In this document: one piece after another, positions 1-7,878 of the stretch
Position numbering within the stretch: position 1 is the first letter of the stretch
Layout: each line of letters begins with the position of its first letter
From: CAZAKO01 sp964546145
Lineage (GTDB): Bacteria; Fidelibacterota; UBA2242
Length of the DNA stretch: 35,282 bases
Assembly: GCA_964546145.1 (NCBI GenBank)
Contig: CAZJIU010000016.1
Location: 1 to 35,282, forward strand
Reading direction: 5' to 3'
Notes under the pieces: generated by a model
What the model was told of the DNA's origin: nothing
Databases searched by the model: none
Seen by the model: only the letters and a program-made list of their open reading frames with translations
Made by a program: the position numbers and the translations under genes

Positions 1-1156
1 AGCGATTGCCCGCTACGGGCTGGATGGCTGGTTATTCTACGATTTTCATCATCGCGATGCGATTGCGTACCGAATTCTGGGGCTTGATTTTCATAAATTT
101 ACTACCCGCCGCTGGTTTTATTATATTCCTATTAAAGGCGAACCAGTACGGATTGTTTCAGCGGTCGAATCTACCAAATTAGATTCGCTCCCCGGGAAAA
201 AACTGGTTTATCGCTCGTGGGAAGAGTTACATGAATGTTTGAAAACTACTCTGCGCAGCAGTGGACCGGTGGCGATGCAATACTCACCGATGAATAATAT
301 CCCCTATGTTTCCGTCGTGGATGGTGGTACCCTTGAATTACTGCGCTCTTTTGGGGCTAAGATTGTTTCCTCGGCTAATTTAGTTCAGTTATTCGAGGCG
401 GTAATTGATGAGACTGGCTATCAAGCCCATTTAGCCGCGGGTAAACTCGTCCAGCAAATCAAAGATGAAGCCTTCGACCTGATCCGCACGAAAATTCATA
501 CTGGTGAAATATTAACCGAGTATGAGGTTCAGCAGTATATTGTGCGGCGTTTTGCCGAAGAAAATCTTACTGATGACGGCGATCATCCGATTGTCGGGGT
601 CAATGAGCACCCAGCCGATCCGCACTTCGAACCGACTCCGGAGAATACCTATAAGATTAAATCTGGTGATACGCTGCTGATTGACCTCTGGGCGCGGAAG
701 AACGATGAGAGTGGAATTTATTATGACATTACCTGGTGCGGTTTCGTCGGTCAGAATCCGCCAACTAAGTATGTGGAGATTTTTAACATTGTCAGAGATG
801 CCCGCAATGCCGCCCGGGATTTCATTTGGGATAAATTTCGCCAAGGCGAATCCTGCTTTGGCTGGGAGGTGGACGATGTATGCCGGAAAGTGGTAATTGC
901 TGCCGGTTATAGCGATTATTTCGTGCATCGGACGGGTCATTCAATCGGGCGGGAAGTGCATGGCAATGGGGTAAATATTGACAATCTCGAAACGAAAGAT
1001 GAGCGTGAACTAATTCCGGGAATTTGCTTCTCGATAGAGCCGGGGATCTATTTGCCGGGTGAGATGGCGGCACGCTCGGAAATCAATGTATTTATTACCA
1101 CCGCAGGTGAAGTCGTCGTCGCCGGCGCGGAACAGGAAGAGTTAATTCTAATTTAA
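1..1156 (+). CDS. M24 family metallopeptidase (Xaa-Pro aminopeptidase-like), 5' partial
   Basis: The reading frame is already open at base 2 and continues to the stop at 1156, so the gene runs off the left edge with at least 384 residues. The TTG near 239 is internal and not the true start. Roughly the first 110 visible residues look like a creatinase N-terminal domain, and the rest is the pita-bread M24 catalytic domain. All five expected metal ligands are visible (numbered from base 2): D228 and D242 flanking the WARK segment, H313 in TGHSIGREVHG, E346 in SIEPGIY and E360 in RSEINVF. The family uses two metal ions to remove N-terminal residues, often ahead of proline, usually in the cytoplasm. 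The true substrate cannot be read from sequence. A sodium:solute symporter follows 12 bases downstream, which suggests joint use of imported peptides or amino acids (inference). Confidence 0.9.
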   Translation, partial: AIARYGLDGWLFYDFHHRDAIAYRILGLDFHKFTTRRWFYYIPIKGEPVRIVSAVESTKLDSLPGKKLVYRSWEELHECLKTTLRSSGPVAMQYSPMNNIPYVSVVDGGTLELLRSFGAKIVSSANLVQLFEAVIDETGYQAHLAAGKLVQQIKDEAFDLIRTKIHTGEILTEYEVQQYIVRRFAEENLTDDGDHPIVGVNEHPADPHFEPTPENTYKIKSGDTLLIDLWARKNDESGIYYDITWCGFVGQNPPTKYVEIFNIVRDARNAARDFIWDKFRQGESCFGWEVDDVCRKVVIAAGYSDYFVHRTGHSIGREVHGNGVNIDNLETKDERELIPGICFSIEPGIYLPGEMAARSEINVFITTAGEVVVAGAEQEELILI

Positions 1157-1168
1157 AGCGAGGTTTTA

Positions 1169-2878
1169 ATGTCACTCTATTTGTATGTCATTTTATTATA
1201 TCTGCTAATTTTGACCGTATTTAATTTTTATCGGAGCCGGAAAGTTCGCAATCAGGAAGATTTCATGGTAGCAGGCAGAAGTCTGAGTATCAGAATAATG
1301 GTTTTCACTTTGATTTGTACCTGGATCGGGTCGGGGACTTTCATTGCCGGGGCGGAATATGCAGTACGGGCGGGCTGGTCGAGTCTCTGGATGCCGGCGG
1401 GTGCCTGGTTTGGGATCATGGTAATCTATTTTCTGGCCGCCAAGATTCGCACTTTCGGGCAATATACGGTTGGTGACATCCTCGAAGTGCGCTATGGCAA
1501 GACAGCCCGACTGATTGGCGCCATCATGATTATCATTGCCTTTACAACGATTGTATCATACCAGTTTCGTGCCGGGGGCTTGATTCTCAATATTGTGACC
1601 AAAGGTGCAATCTCCGTTGCAATGGGGCAAACTATTGCCGCACTATTTGTAATCCTGTTCACCGCTTTAGGCGGGATGATGGCCGTGGCCCATACCGATC
1701 TGCCCAATGGGATTATCATCTTGTTAGCCTGCTGCATTGCGTTGCCACTGGTGGTGCTGTTTTCCGGTGGAACCGATTCGATTGTCCAGAATCTGCCAGC
1801 GACTCATCGGGCCGTGTTCGCGGAAGATTTTGGTCAATACCCGACGCTGAAAGCCGGAGGTTATTTTCTGGCGACACTGCTGCTGCTAATGGGTGTTCAG
1901 TCAATGTATCAAAAATTCTACAGTGCCAAGTCCCCGAAGGAAGCCAAACAGGCAGTAGCACTCTGGATTGTAGGCACGATTGTGGTCGAAACTGTCGTTG
2001 TAGCAATTGCGATTTATTCGGCTGCCTCGCATTGGGTGGATATTCGGGAATTTGAAATAGTCGAAACCCTGAAGCGAGAAGTTATCTCAAAATCAGTTTC
2101 CATGGAAAAGATTGAACCAAGAGCTCAGCAGCTGATCCAGGAGCTATCTATTGCAGGGAAAGTAAATCCCGAGCAGTTGACCGAATTAAGCGATCGAATT
2201 CAGAATGATTTTAGGCTGATCCAAACCGAAGAAGATTTACTATCTCTTAGTGTTGGTCTTGATCCGGCTGCGATTGTCCTGAAAGCGGCAGAGGATATTT
2301 CGAAACATTCAGTCATAGGTCTTTTGGCAGGCGTGCTACTGCTTGGGGCTGCCTGTGCGGTCGTGATTTCGACGGGTATGAATTATCTGCTTTCGCCAAC
2401 GACTAATATTATGCGGGATATTTATGGTCGCTTTATTAAAGGAGATGCCAGTGAGGCAAAGAAACTCGCACTCCAGAAGGTTTTTATTGTAATCCTCGGA
2501 GTCTGCGCCTTTCTGATGGTTTTTATTCCAACTGTCCGACGCTCGAATATTTCCGTTTTGCGTTATGCTTACACGGCTTACACAATGTACGGTGTAGCAA
2601 TCACACCTGCATTATTGGCGGCGCTGGTGTGGAAGCGTACCACGAAAGCCGGTGGTCTTGCTTCGATTATCGGTGGCGGGTTGTCGGCCTTGATTCTCGA
2701 ACTGGTTATCCCGACGTTTTTTCCACAAATAATGAAAGGCGGCGACCCCTGGGGCATTCCCGGGATTTATTTCTCTTTTACAATTTCTATAGTCTGCCTG
2801 TTAGGTGTTAGTCTGTTGACGAAGGCTCCTACTGTAGAAGAGTTGCAGGAATTATTTCCAGCAAAAACCGAGAATTAG
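1169..2878 (+). CDS. Sodium:solute symporter family (SSS) transporter
   Basis: This 569-residue inner-membrane protein has many hydrophobic helices. The segments that identify the family are the N-terminal helix followed by NQEDFMVAGRSL, the WIGSGTFIAGAEYA helix, YTVGDILEVRYGK, and the late MNYLLSPTTNIMRDIYGRF. SSS proteins couple inward sodium flow to uptake of proline, sugars, pantothenate or similar solutes. The substrate is not evident here. Residues about 289-379 form an unusually long, charged, probably helical loop that separates two membrane segments; family members normally have a shorter loop at this point. The ATG at 1169 follows an AGCGAGG-like ribosome site 12 bases after the M24 peptidase stop, so the two genes are probably one operon. 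A proline or peptide-product carrier is a guess from that neighbour only. Confidence 0.9.
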   Translation: MSLYLYVILLYLLILTVFNFYRSRKVRNQEDFMVAGRSLSIRIMVFTLICTWIGSGTFIAGAEYAVRAGWSSLWMPAGAWFGIMVIYFLAAKIRTFGQYTVGDILEVRYGKTARLIGAIMIIIAFTTIVSYQFRAGGLILNIVTKGAISVAMGQTIAALFVILFTALGGMMAVAHTDLPNGIIILLACCIALPLVVLFSGGTDSIVQNLPATHRAVFAEDFGQYPTLKAGGYFLATLLLLMGVQSMYQKFYSAKSPKEAKQAVALWIVGTIVVETVVVAIAIYSAASHWVDIREFEIVETLKREVISKSVSMEKIEPRAQQLIQELSIAGKVNPEQLTELSDRIQNDFRLIQTEEDLLSLSVGLDPAAIVLKAAEDISKHSVIGLLAGVLLLGAACAVVISTGMNYLLSPTTNIMRDIYGRFIKGDASEAKKLALQKVFIVILGVCAFLMVFIPTVRRSNISVLRYAYTAYTMYGVAITPALLAALVWKRTTKAGGLASIIGGGLSALILELVIPTFFPQIMKGGDPWGIPGIYFSFTISIVCLLGVSLLTKAPTVEELQELFPAKTEN

Positions 2879-2890
2879 CGGAATAATATT

Positions 2891-2982
2891 ACACGGAGTT
2901 ACACTGAGTAGATACAGAGACACACTGAGATTTAATTAGTATTTTCCGTGAGCCTCTGTGTGACCTCTGTGACACTCCGTGT
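2891..2982. repeat. Imperfect inverted repeat of the ACACGGAG type
   Basis: The left arm (2891-2930) and right arm (about 2946-2982) are built from the same ACACGGAG, CACTGAG and ACAGAG words in opposite orientation, separated by an AT-rich loop at 2931-2945. The outer nine bases of each arm match perfectly and the interior is imperfect. The element lies between two converging genes and could fold in both transcripts, but it has no T-tract typical of an intrinsic terminator. From memory, similar GGAG/ACAGAG-rich repeats occur between genes in many environmental bacteria. Copy number in this genome cannot be judged from one window. Confidence 0.65.
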
Positions 2983-3958
2983 CATTAATCTGTTCTCCAA
3001 AGCGATAAATTGACTTCAGGATAGCGATTGTATCTGCTAGCGTATTGCTGCGAACCAGACGGTGGCGGATTTCCGAGGCGTTGGGGAAATCCCGCACATA
3101 GGCGCGGTAAAATTTGCGCATGATCTGGTTGACCTTTTCGTCGGGATAATATTGTTGCTCGAGTCGAATATGCCGCAGACACATGGCAATTTGCTCGGGT
3201 AACGAGGGTGTTGTGACTATTTCTGAACCAGTGAGCAGTTCCTGAGTCTGCCGGAAAATCCAGGGATTGCCGATAGCTGCCCGCCCAATCATCACGGCAT
3301 CACAGCCGGTCATCTGGAACATGCGGATAGCATCGGCGGCGGTTTCAATATCGCCGTTGCCAATAACCGGTATTGCCAGCGATTGTTTAATTTTAGCAAT
3401 CAACTCCCATTTTGCCGGGTGGCAGTAGTCGTCCGCGGCAGTGCGTGGATGTATTGTCAATGCCTGAATTCCGGTATTTTCGAGAATCCTGGCGGCTTCC
3501 AATGCCACGATTGATTGACGATTCCAACCCGCCCGGATTTTTGCCGTTACCGGGATTTGAACTGCTTGCACAACGCTAACAGTAATTTGCTCCAACAGGT
3601 CAAGGTCCTTTAGAACCGCGGCTCCGGCGTTTTTCAGCACGACTTTGCGCACCGAACAACCAAAATTTAAGTCAATAATGTCGGGTTTAAAGTGCTCCTC
3701 CACATATCTCGCAGCCTCTGCCATGGATACAGGATTATACCCAAATAATTGAATTCCGATTGGATGCTCCTGTCGTTCAAAGCGCAGGTAATTATGGGTC
3801 TTTTGTGAGCCCCGAATAATGCCTTCGGAGCTAACAAATTCGGTATAGACAATCCCGGCCCCAAATTCTTTGCATAATTGACGAAAGGCTGAATCCGTAT
3901 AGCCAGACATCGGAGCCAGGAGAACTGGATTTGAAACATCGAGATTGCCAATTTTCAT
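2936..3958 (-). CDS. dusB: tRNA-dihydrouridine synthase, DusB type
   Basis: This FMN-dependent enzyme reduces uridine to dihydrouridine in the D-loop of tRNA. The TIM-barrel marks are all present: the start MKIGNLDVSNPVLLAPMSGYTD, CKEFGAGIVYTEFVSSEG, the catalytic cysteine C101 in LNFGCSVRKVV, TIHPRTAADDY, and the flavin-phosphate loop IGNGDIETAADA with GCDAVMIGRAAIGNPW. The motif around the cysteine reads GCS where most relatives have GCP. I chose the ATG at 3958 (340 residues) because it gives the family N-terminus. The frame stays open to 4078, but that extension would be translated through a perfect hairpin repeat. The final dozen codons (CHRGHTEAHGKY) are read from the right arm of the intergenic inverted repeat, so the native C-terminus was probably replaced. 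It is transcribed towards the SSS gene and away from rpmB. Confidence 0.93.
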   Translation of the reverse strand: MKIGNLDVSNPVLLAPMSGYTDSAFRQLCKEFGAGIVYTEFVSSEGIIRGSQKTHNYLRFERQEHPIGIQLFGYNPVSMAEAARYVEEHFKPDIIDLNFGCSVRKVVLKNAGAAVLKDLDLLEQITVSVVQAVQIPVTAKIRAGWNRQSIVALEAARILENTGIQALTIHPRTAADDYCHPAKWELIAKIKQSLAIPVIGNGDIETAADAIRMFQMTGCDAVMIGRAAIGNPWIFRQTQELLTGSEIVTTPSLPEQIAMCLRHIRLEQQYYPDEKVNQIMRKFYRAYVRDFPNASEIRHRLVRSNTLADTIAILKSIYRFGEQINDTECHRGHTEAHGKY

Positions 3959-4003
3959 ATTGAAATATAACCAGGATTCCGGAGATGCGCTAATATTGAC
4001 CTG

Positions 4004-4038
4004 TATACCTCCGAGGTTTCTGAAACCTCGGAGGTATA
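4004..4038. repeat. Perfect 17-bp palindromic hairpin
   Basis: The arms 4004-4020 and 4022-4038 are exact reverse complements around a single T, with the core word ACCTCCGAGGTTTC. The hairpin sits between the divergent dusB and rpmB genes. No T-tract follows on either strand, so it does not look like a normal terminator. The arms carry AGGTTTC/GAAACCT words of a kind I associate with short dispersed palindromes in environmental FCB genomes (memory, not a search). It could be a REP-like element or a protein binding site. Confidence 0.7.
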
Positions 4039-4110
4039 ATGCAGGAAAAGCATTGACATTCTCACGGAAAATCTGCAAATTCAGCCGGTTTTTTTAAGGA
4101 GTTGAAAAGA

Positions 4111-4302
4111 ATGTCAAAAATATGTGAAATATGCGGTAAACGACCAGTTTACGGAAATAATATCAGTCACGCCCACAACAAAACCAGGCGCCGCTGGGAG
4201 CCAAATTTGCAGAAAACCAAGATTATTGTTGACGGCACCGTACGAACGGTTAAGGTTTGTATGAAATGCTTGAAAAAAGGCAATCTGCAGAAGGCGATCT
4301 AA
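4111..4302 (+). CDS. rpmB: 50S ribosomal protein L28
   Basis: This 63-residue protein of the large ribosomal subunit matches the L28 family throughout, with GNNISHAHNKTRRRWEPNLQ followed by KTVKV-like and CMKCLKK segments. Two CxxC pairs (CEIC near the N-terminus and CMKC near the C-terminus) indicate the zinc-binding form. I chose the ATG at 4111 because AAGGAG at 4096-4101 lies nine bases ahead; a TTG nine bases upstream would overlap that site. It is a single-gene unit, divergent from dusB and followed by a strong terminator. Confidence 0.96.
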   Translation: MSKICEICGKRPVYGNNISHAHNKTRRRWEPNLQKTKIIVDGTVRTVKVCMKCLKKGNLQKAI

Positions 4303-4324
4303 AAGAGTATTTAATATAAAAATC

Positions 4325-4353
4325 GAGCCCCTGCCTGACAGGGGCTCTTTTTT
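4325..4353 (+). terminator. Rho-independent terminator after rpmB
   Basis: A 9-bp perfect stem, GAGCCCCTG (4325-4333) pairing with CAGGGGCTC (4339-4347), closes a five-base loop and is followed by six T residues. It lies 22 bases after the rpmB stop. The same stem read on the - strand is preceded by A residues and followed by an AT-rich tract, so it may also help end the ftsZ transcript that arrives from the other side. Confidence 0.9.
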
Positions 4354-4375
4354 ATCGGATGTGGGGAGGGAGTAA

Positions 4376-5572
4376 TTATTTCAAACTTCTCATGCGGCGA
4401 ATAATGGCTGGTACATTGATATCATTTTGATCGGTTACTTTCTCCATCTCATTCATCTCATCAGCTTCGAGTGAAAACATTGAATTTGATTCTGGATGCG
4501 ATTCATTGTGGTTGTCGTCCCACTCATCATTGACATGAGCAATCTCTTCGGCAAATATCTCTTCTCTCGCCGGAATGATTACAGATTCACGGGTGTGATG
4601 AGACGGCCGGTTTTCCTTGCCGATTCCGGTAGCAATTACGGTTATCATAATTTCATCGGTTAAATTTTCATCAATGACAGCGCCGATAATGATGTCGGCA
4701 TCACTGCCAGCCTCTTCGGTAATAATTTTGCAGGCTTCATCAACCTCAAACAGGTTCAGGTCTTCGCCGCCGGTGACGTTAATTAGCAGACCATTCGCGC
4801 CCCGAATATTCATATCATTCAGGAGTGGGCTCGAAATCGCCTGCTGTGCCGCCAGCACCGCACGTTCTTCACCAGTCGCCAGGCCGGTGCCCATAATAGC
4901 GTCGCCCATGTTTTTCATAATGGTTTTCACGTCAGCAAAATCGAGATTGATAATGCCGTGGCGATTGATCAGATCGGAGATTCCCTTGGTTGCCTGATAG
5001 AGGACGCTGTCAGCCGTTTGAAATGCCTGACGAATTGAAGTCTTGCGGTCTACAATACTCAATAATCGTTGATTTGGAATGACAATCTGGGTATCGACAT
5101 TTTCACGTAGTTCCCGGATGCCCTCATCAGCCCGTTGCATCCGTTTTGGGCCTTCAAAATGAAAGGGCTTAGTAACAATCCCGACAGTCAGACTGCCCTG
5201 CTCTTTGGCAATTTTAGCGATTACTGGGGAGGCTCCGGTTCCGGTACCGCCGCCCATTCCGCAAGTGATAAAAACCATATCAGCGCCCTTGAGGGCGTTG
5301 ATCGTTGGCTGGCGATCGGCTTCAATAGCCATTCGACCGATCTCTTTAATTGCCCCAGCTCCCAATCCACGCGTTAAATCTTTCCCAATCTGAATTTTAA
5401 TCGGTGCCAGGTTAGCATCAAGGTCCTGGGCGTCGGTATTGATTGCAATGAAATCCACACCGGTCAATTTGGATTCGATCATGCGGTTAATGGCATTCCC
5501 GCCACCGCCGCCAACTCCAACCACTTTCAATTTTGCGCTTTGATTGGCTAAGTCGTCAAATTCGAAAAACAT
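4376..5572 (-). CDS. ftsZ: Cell division protein FtsZ
   Basis: FtsZ is the tubulin-like GTPase that polymerises into the Z ring at mid-cell. The sequence shows the glycine-rich GGGGGNAINRM near residue 21, the tubulin signature GGGTGTGASPV near residue 106, the synergy loop around NLDFADVKTIMKNMG, and a variable acidic linker. It ends in a conserved tail (DINVPAIIRRMRSLK) like the peptide that binds FtsA and other membrane tethers. The ATG at 5572 (398 residues) is preceded directly by GGGAGGT; the GTG at 5584 lies upstream of that site and would place it inside the gene. ftsZ is last in the cluster, 68 bases after ftsA. That gap is large for this operon and could hold an internal promoter, though none is convincing. 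Confidence 0.97.
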   Translation of the reverse strand: MFFEFDDLANQSAKLKVVGVGGGGGNAINRMIESKLTGVDFIAINTDAQDLDANLAPIKIQIGKDLTRGLGAGAIKEIGRMAIEADRQPTINALKGADMVFITCGMGGGTGTGASPVIAKIAKEQGSLTVGIVTKPFHFEGPKRMQRADEGIRELRENVDTQIVIPNQRLLSIVDRKTSIRQAFQTADSVLYQATKGISDLINRHGIINLDFADVKTIMKNMGDAIMGTGLATGEERAVLAAQQAISSPLLNDMNIRGANGLLINVTGGEDLNLFEVDEACKIITEEAGSDADIIIGAVIDENLTDEIMITVIATGIGKENRPSHHTRESVIIPAREEIFAEEIAHVNDEWDDNHNESHPESNSMFSLEADEMNEMEKVTDQNDINVPAIIRRMRSLK

Positions 5573-5640
5573 ATTACCTCCCACAGTTATTATTTTTGTT
5601 AATTTTTATTCTAAATGTCATGATAGTTATGTTGCCAAGT

Positions 5641-6903
5641 CTACATATAGTTTTCGGTTAACTTTCTGATCTTCTCCCAAGTTCGCGACAGCCACCCCGG
5701 AGTTGCTGTTTTCATCAACCGGGAGGTTTTACTATCTTGGATGGCATACTTGAGTACACCAATTGCTGCGGAGAAGGCAGGTTTATTTAAAACATCCTCG
5801 TATCCTTTGAAGTCTGCCGGACTACCAACCCGGGCGGGAATCTTAAAGATTGATTCTGCCAGTTCTTCACTGCCTTTGATCATTGCACCACCGCCAGTCA
5901 GTACGACTGCCGGAATATTGATCAATGGAATATCGGCTTTGCGTGCTTCCATATAGGCTTCGCGGAAGATTTCTTCCATCCGTGGCTCGATATATTCAGC
6001 CAGTTTGACGATCGGTACCTCGCGTGGTGGTCGTCCGTTTTTACTTTCGATTTTGAAAAAAGCTTCCTTGTCTGCCGATTGAGTAAATGCAATTCCATGC
6101 GCCTTTTTGATCTTTTCGGCAGTTTCGAGGGGTATCCGCAGCAGGTAGGCAACATCGTTGGTGATCAGTTGAGTACCAAAATTCACAACTCCAGTATGAT
6201 GGATACCGCCTTCGTGAAAGACGATAATGTCCGCAGTACCGCTGCCGATGTCAATTAACACCACTCCCATCTCTTTCTCACTCTCGGTTAAAACCGCATG
6301 GGAAGATGCCAGCGAATGCAAAACGAAGCCGTCAATGGATAATTCGGCATTTTTGAAACAGCGCGATAGATTTGAAGCGGCAGTGGTGCTGTAAGTAGTG
6401 AGGTGCACTTTAATTTCAAGCCGTCTGCCCAGCAGGTTGAGTGGATTCCGAATCCCGCTCTGTTCATCTACAATGAACTGCTGGGGCATAACATGCAAAA
6501 TCTGGCGATCTACCGGCAGCGGAACAGTTTTGGTATGTTCGATAACCCGCTCGATATCTTCCTTTTCGATCTCCCGCGCTTCGCCTAGACCGGTGCGGGC
6601 GTCCCGGGAGATGGCGATTGTTCCTTGGGCGTTCATACTGCGAATGTGATCACCACTGATGCTGGCGTAACAGCTGGTGACAGTCACATCGGCCATCTTT
6701 TCGGCAGCGCTAATTGCCTGATTGATTGTCTCAGAAGCCTCTTCAATACTGACAATAATCCCTTTTTTTATTCCTCTGGATTCGCAAATGCCATAGCCCT
6801 TGATTACCGGCACTTCAAGTTCCGGATCAATCTCAGCAATCAAGGCACAGGATTTACTCGTTCCCAGATCAACAGCAGTGATTATTTTACCTCTGTTCTT
6901 CAT
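5641..6903 (-). CDS. ftsA: Cell division protein FtsA
   Basis: FtsA is an actin-like ATPase that anchors FtsZ filaments to the inner membrane and recruits later division proteins. The 420 residues show the phosphate-1 loop VDLGTSKSCALIAEI, the inserted 1C domain typical of FtsA after GIKKGIIVSIEEA, the phosphate-2 motif DIGSGTADIIVFHEGGI, and the adenosine loop LTGGGAMIKGSEELA. The C-terminal WLSRTWEKIRKLTENYM would form the amphipathic membrane-binding helix. The ATG at 6903 follows a TAGGAAA site, nine bases after the ftsQ stop. Confidence 0.97.
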   Translation of the reverse strand: MKNRGKIITAVDLGTSKSCALIAEIDPELEVPVIKGYGICESRGIKKGIIVSIEEASETINQAISAAEKMADVTVTSCYASISGDHIRSMNAQGTIAISRDARTGLGEAREIEKEDIERVIEHTKTVPLPVDRQILHVMPQQFIVDEQSGIRNPLNLLGRRLEIKVHLTTYSTTAASNLSRCFKNAELSIDGFVLHSLASSHAVLTESEKEMGVVLIDIGSGTADIIVFHEGGIHHTGVVNFGTQLITNDVAYLLRIPLETAEKIKKAHGIAFTQSADKEAFFKIESKNGRPPREVPIVKLAEYIEPRMEEIFREAYMEARKADIPLINIPAVVLTGGGAMIKGSEELAESIFKIPARVGSPADFKGYEDVLNKPAFSAAIGVLKYAIQDSKTSRLMKTATPGWLSRTWEKIRKLTENYM

Positions 6904-6912
6904 TATTTTTTC

Positions 6913-7698
6913 CTATGAGCGTCGTTCCTTAACCACAATTTGCTTTTCCCATCTTAAATCCAGGTATTGATAGTCGCTCAATTCGCGTTTACCCTTCAAC
7001 CGATTTTGGAAGTTGGCCAGGATATCGAACTGGCCTGACAAATTGCGATTACCGAGAAAAATCGGTGTACCGTTTTTTATAGTGTAAAGAATGTAATTTT
7101 CACCATTCCAGGAATGGATTTCGGATATTGCAGAAAAAAGATCCGGAGAATTCAGTAGAGTGGAATGGATTGTTTTGACAATTGTCAAGATTTCTGGATT
7201 GGTAATTTTTAAGCCCGGTTGATAGAGAAGAGAATCGTTATCGAATCCGGAGATAACCGGTAAATTTGTAGCTACAGTTGTCTGAGTCGGCGGGAGTAGA
7301 ATACCCTCTGCATCGATGAGGAATAATTCTTTATGGCTGAGGTAGCAAATGGGGATGCGTTCATTGATCCGGATTTCCAATTTATTCGGAAAATCGCGGC
7401 TGACGGCAGCAGCCCTGACATACGGATTTTGTTCCAATCTTGCCTGGATTGCCGATAAGTCAAGGTTATTGATTGAGGTATCGGTTTGGATCGCTGCAAT
7501 CTTAATTATTGTCTCATCCGCGAGGATAGAATTGCCGGTTATTTCAATATCTGCCAGGTTAAACAGTTCAATATAATTGCACCACGTAGCCGAACTATAA
7601 ATCAGCAGCATCAGGATTGCCAATCCACCTGCCAGTTCTGTCATGTGCAGGATCCGCTTTAATAAAATTTTTGGCTTATGTTCCACTGATTTTTTCAT
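6913..7698 (-). CDS. ftsQ: Cell division protein FtsQ (POTRA domain)
   Basis: This 261-residue bitopic division protein has a short basic cytoplasmic start and a single membrane helix near residues 17-37. A POTRA domain follows at about 43-112 (FNLADIEITGNSILADETI through DFPNKLEIRINERIP), then the FtsQ beta domain ending in DLRWEKQIVVKERRS. FtsQ (DivIB) bridges FtsA/FtsZ with the FtsL/FtsB and FtsW/FtsI complex. Length, order and context all fit. Its start overlaps by four bases the end of a small open frame spanning the gap from murC. The 180-base gap before it holds a structured element and no ddl or murB gene. Confidence 0.92.
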   Translation of the reverse strand: MKKSVEHKPKILLKRILHMTELAGGLAILMLLIYSSATWCNYIELFNLADIEITGNSILADETIIKIAAIQTDTSINNLDLSAIQARLEQNPYVRAAAVSRDFPNKLEIRINERIPICYLSHKELFLIDAEGILLPPTQTTVATNLPVISGFDNDSLLYQPGLKITNPEILTIVKTIHSTLLNSPDLFSAISEIHSWNGENYILYTIKNGTPIFLGNRNLSGQFDILANFQNRLKGKRELSDYQYLDLRWEKQIVVKERRS

Positions 7699-7732
7699 AA
7701 TATGATTTGCGGAAAAGATCTATTTGGTAGAG

Positions 7733-7856
7733 CAGATACTTCAGGGTCCCCCGAATTGACCATATCTTGATCTGTTTCAGGCAATCTGCCATCCGAAACA
7801 GCTGAGCCAGCGAAGCTGATGGTTGCCCCCCGCGAGCAGGAGAACCCTGAAGTCTG
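7733..7856. repeat. 124-bp structured element with terminal inverted repeats between murC and ftsQ
   Basis: The outer ends pair: 7738-7747 is the exact reverse complement of 7844-7853 (ACTTCAGGGT), and the pairing continues outward to CTG words on both sides. Inside are a 7-bp perfect stem at 7772-7778 with 7795-7801 that encloses GGCA/TGCC (7780-7783 and 7787-7790), and an alternative stem CAGCT/AGCTG at 7799-7803 with 7814-7818. The segment is richer in G and C than its flanks. It could be a REP- or MITE-like mobile element, or an RNA structure acting within the long dcw transcript. No transposase or known riboswitch core was recognised. Confidence 0.5.
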
Positions 7857-7878
7857 TTTTTTGTTTATGTACACTAGT

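Noticed and set aside
2879..2990. Bidirectional terminator between the symporter and dusB
   Set aside because: The inverted repeat there is imperfect and not followed by a T-tract on either strand; it is better described as a dispersed-type repeat.
3959..4078. Upstream extension of dusB by 40 residues
   Set aside because: The extension is translated through a perfect palindrome and has no family similarity; MKIGNLDVSNPVLLAPM at 3958 is the usual DusB start.
4617..4997. Open frame of 126 codons opposite ftsZ
   Set aside because: It lies wholly within ftsZ, which is clearly coding; its residues follow from the antisense of conserved FtsZ codons.
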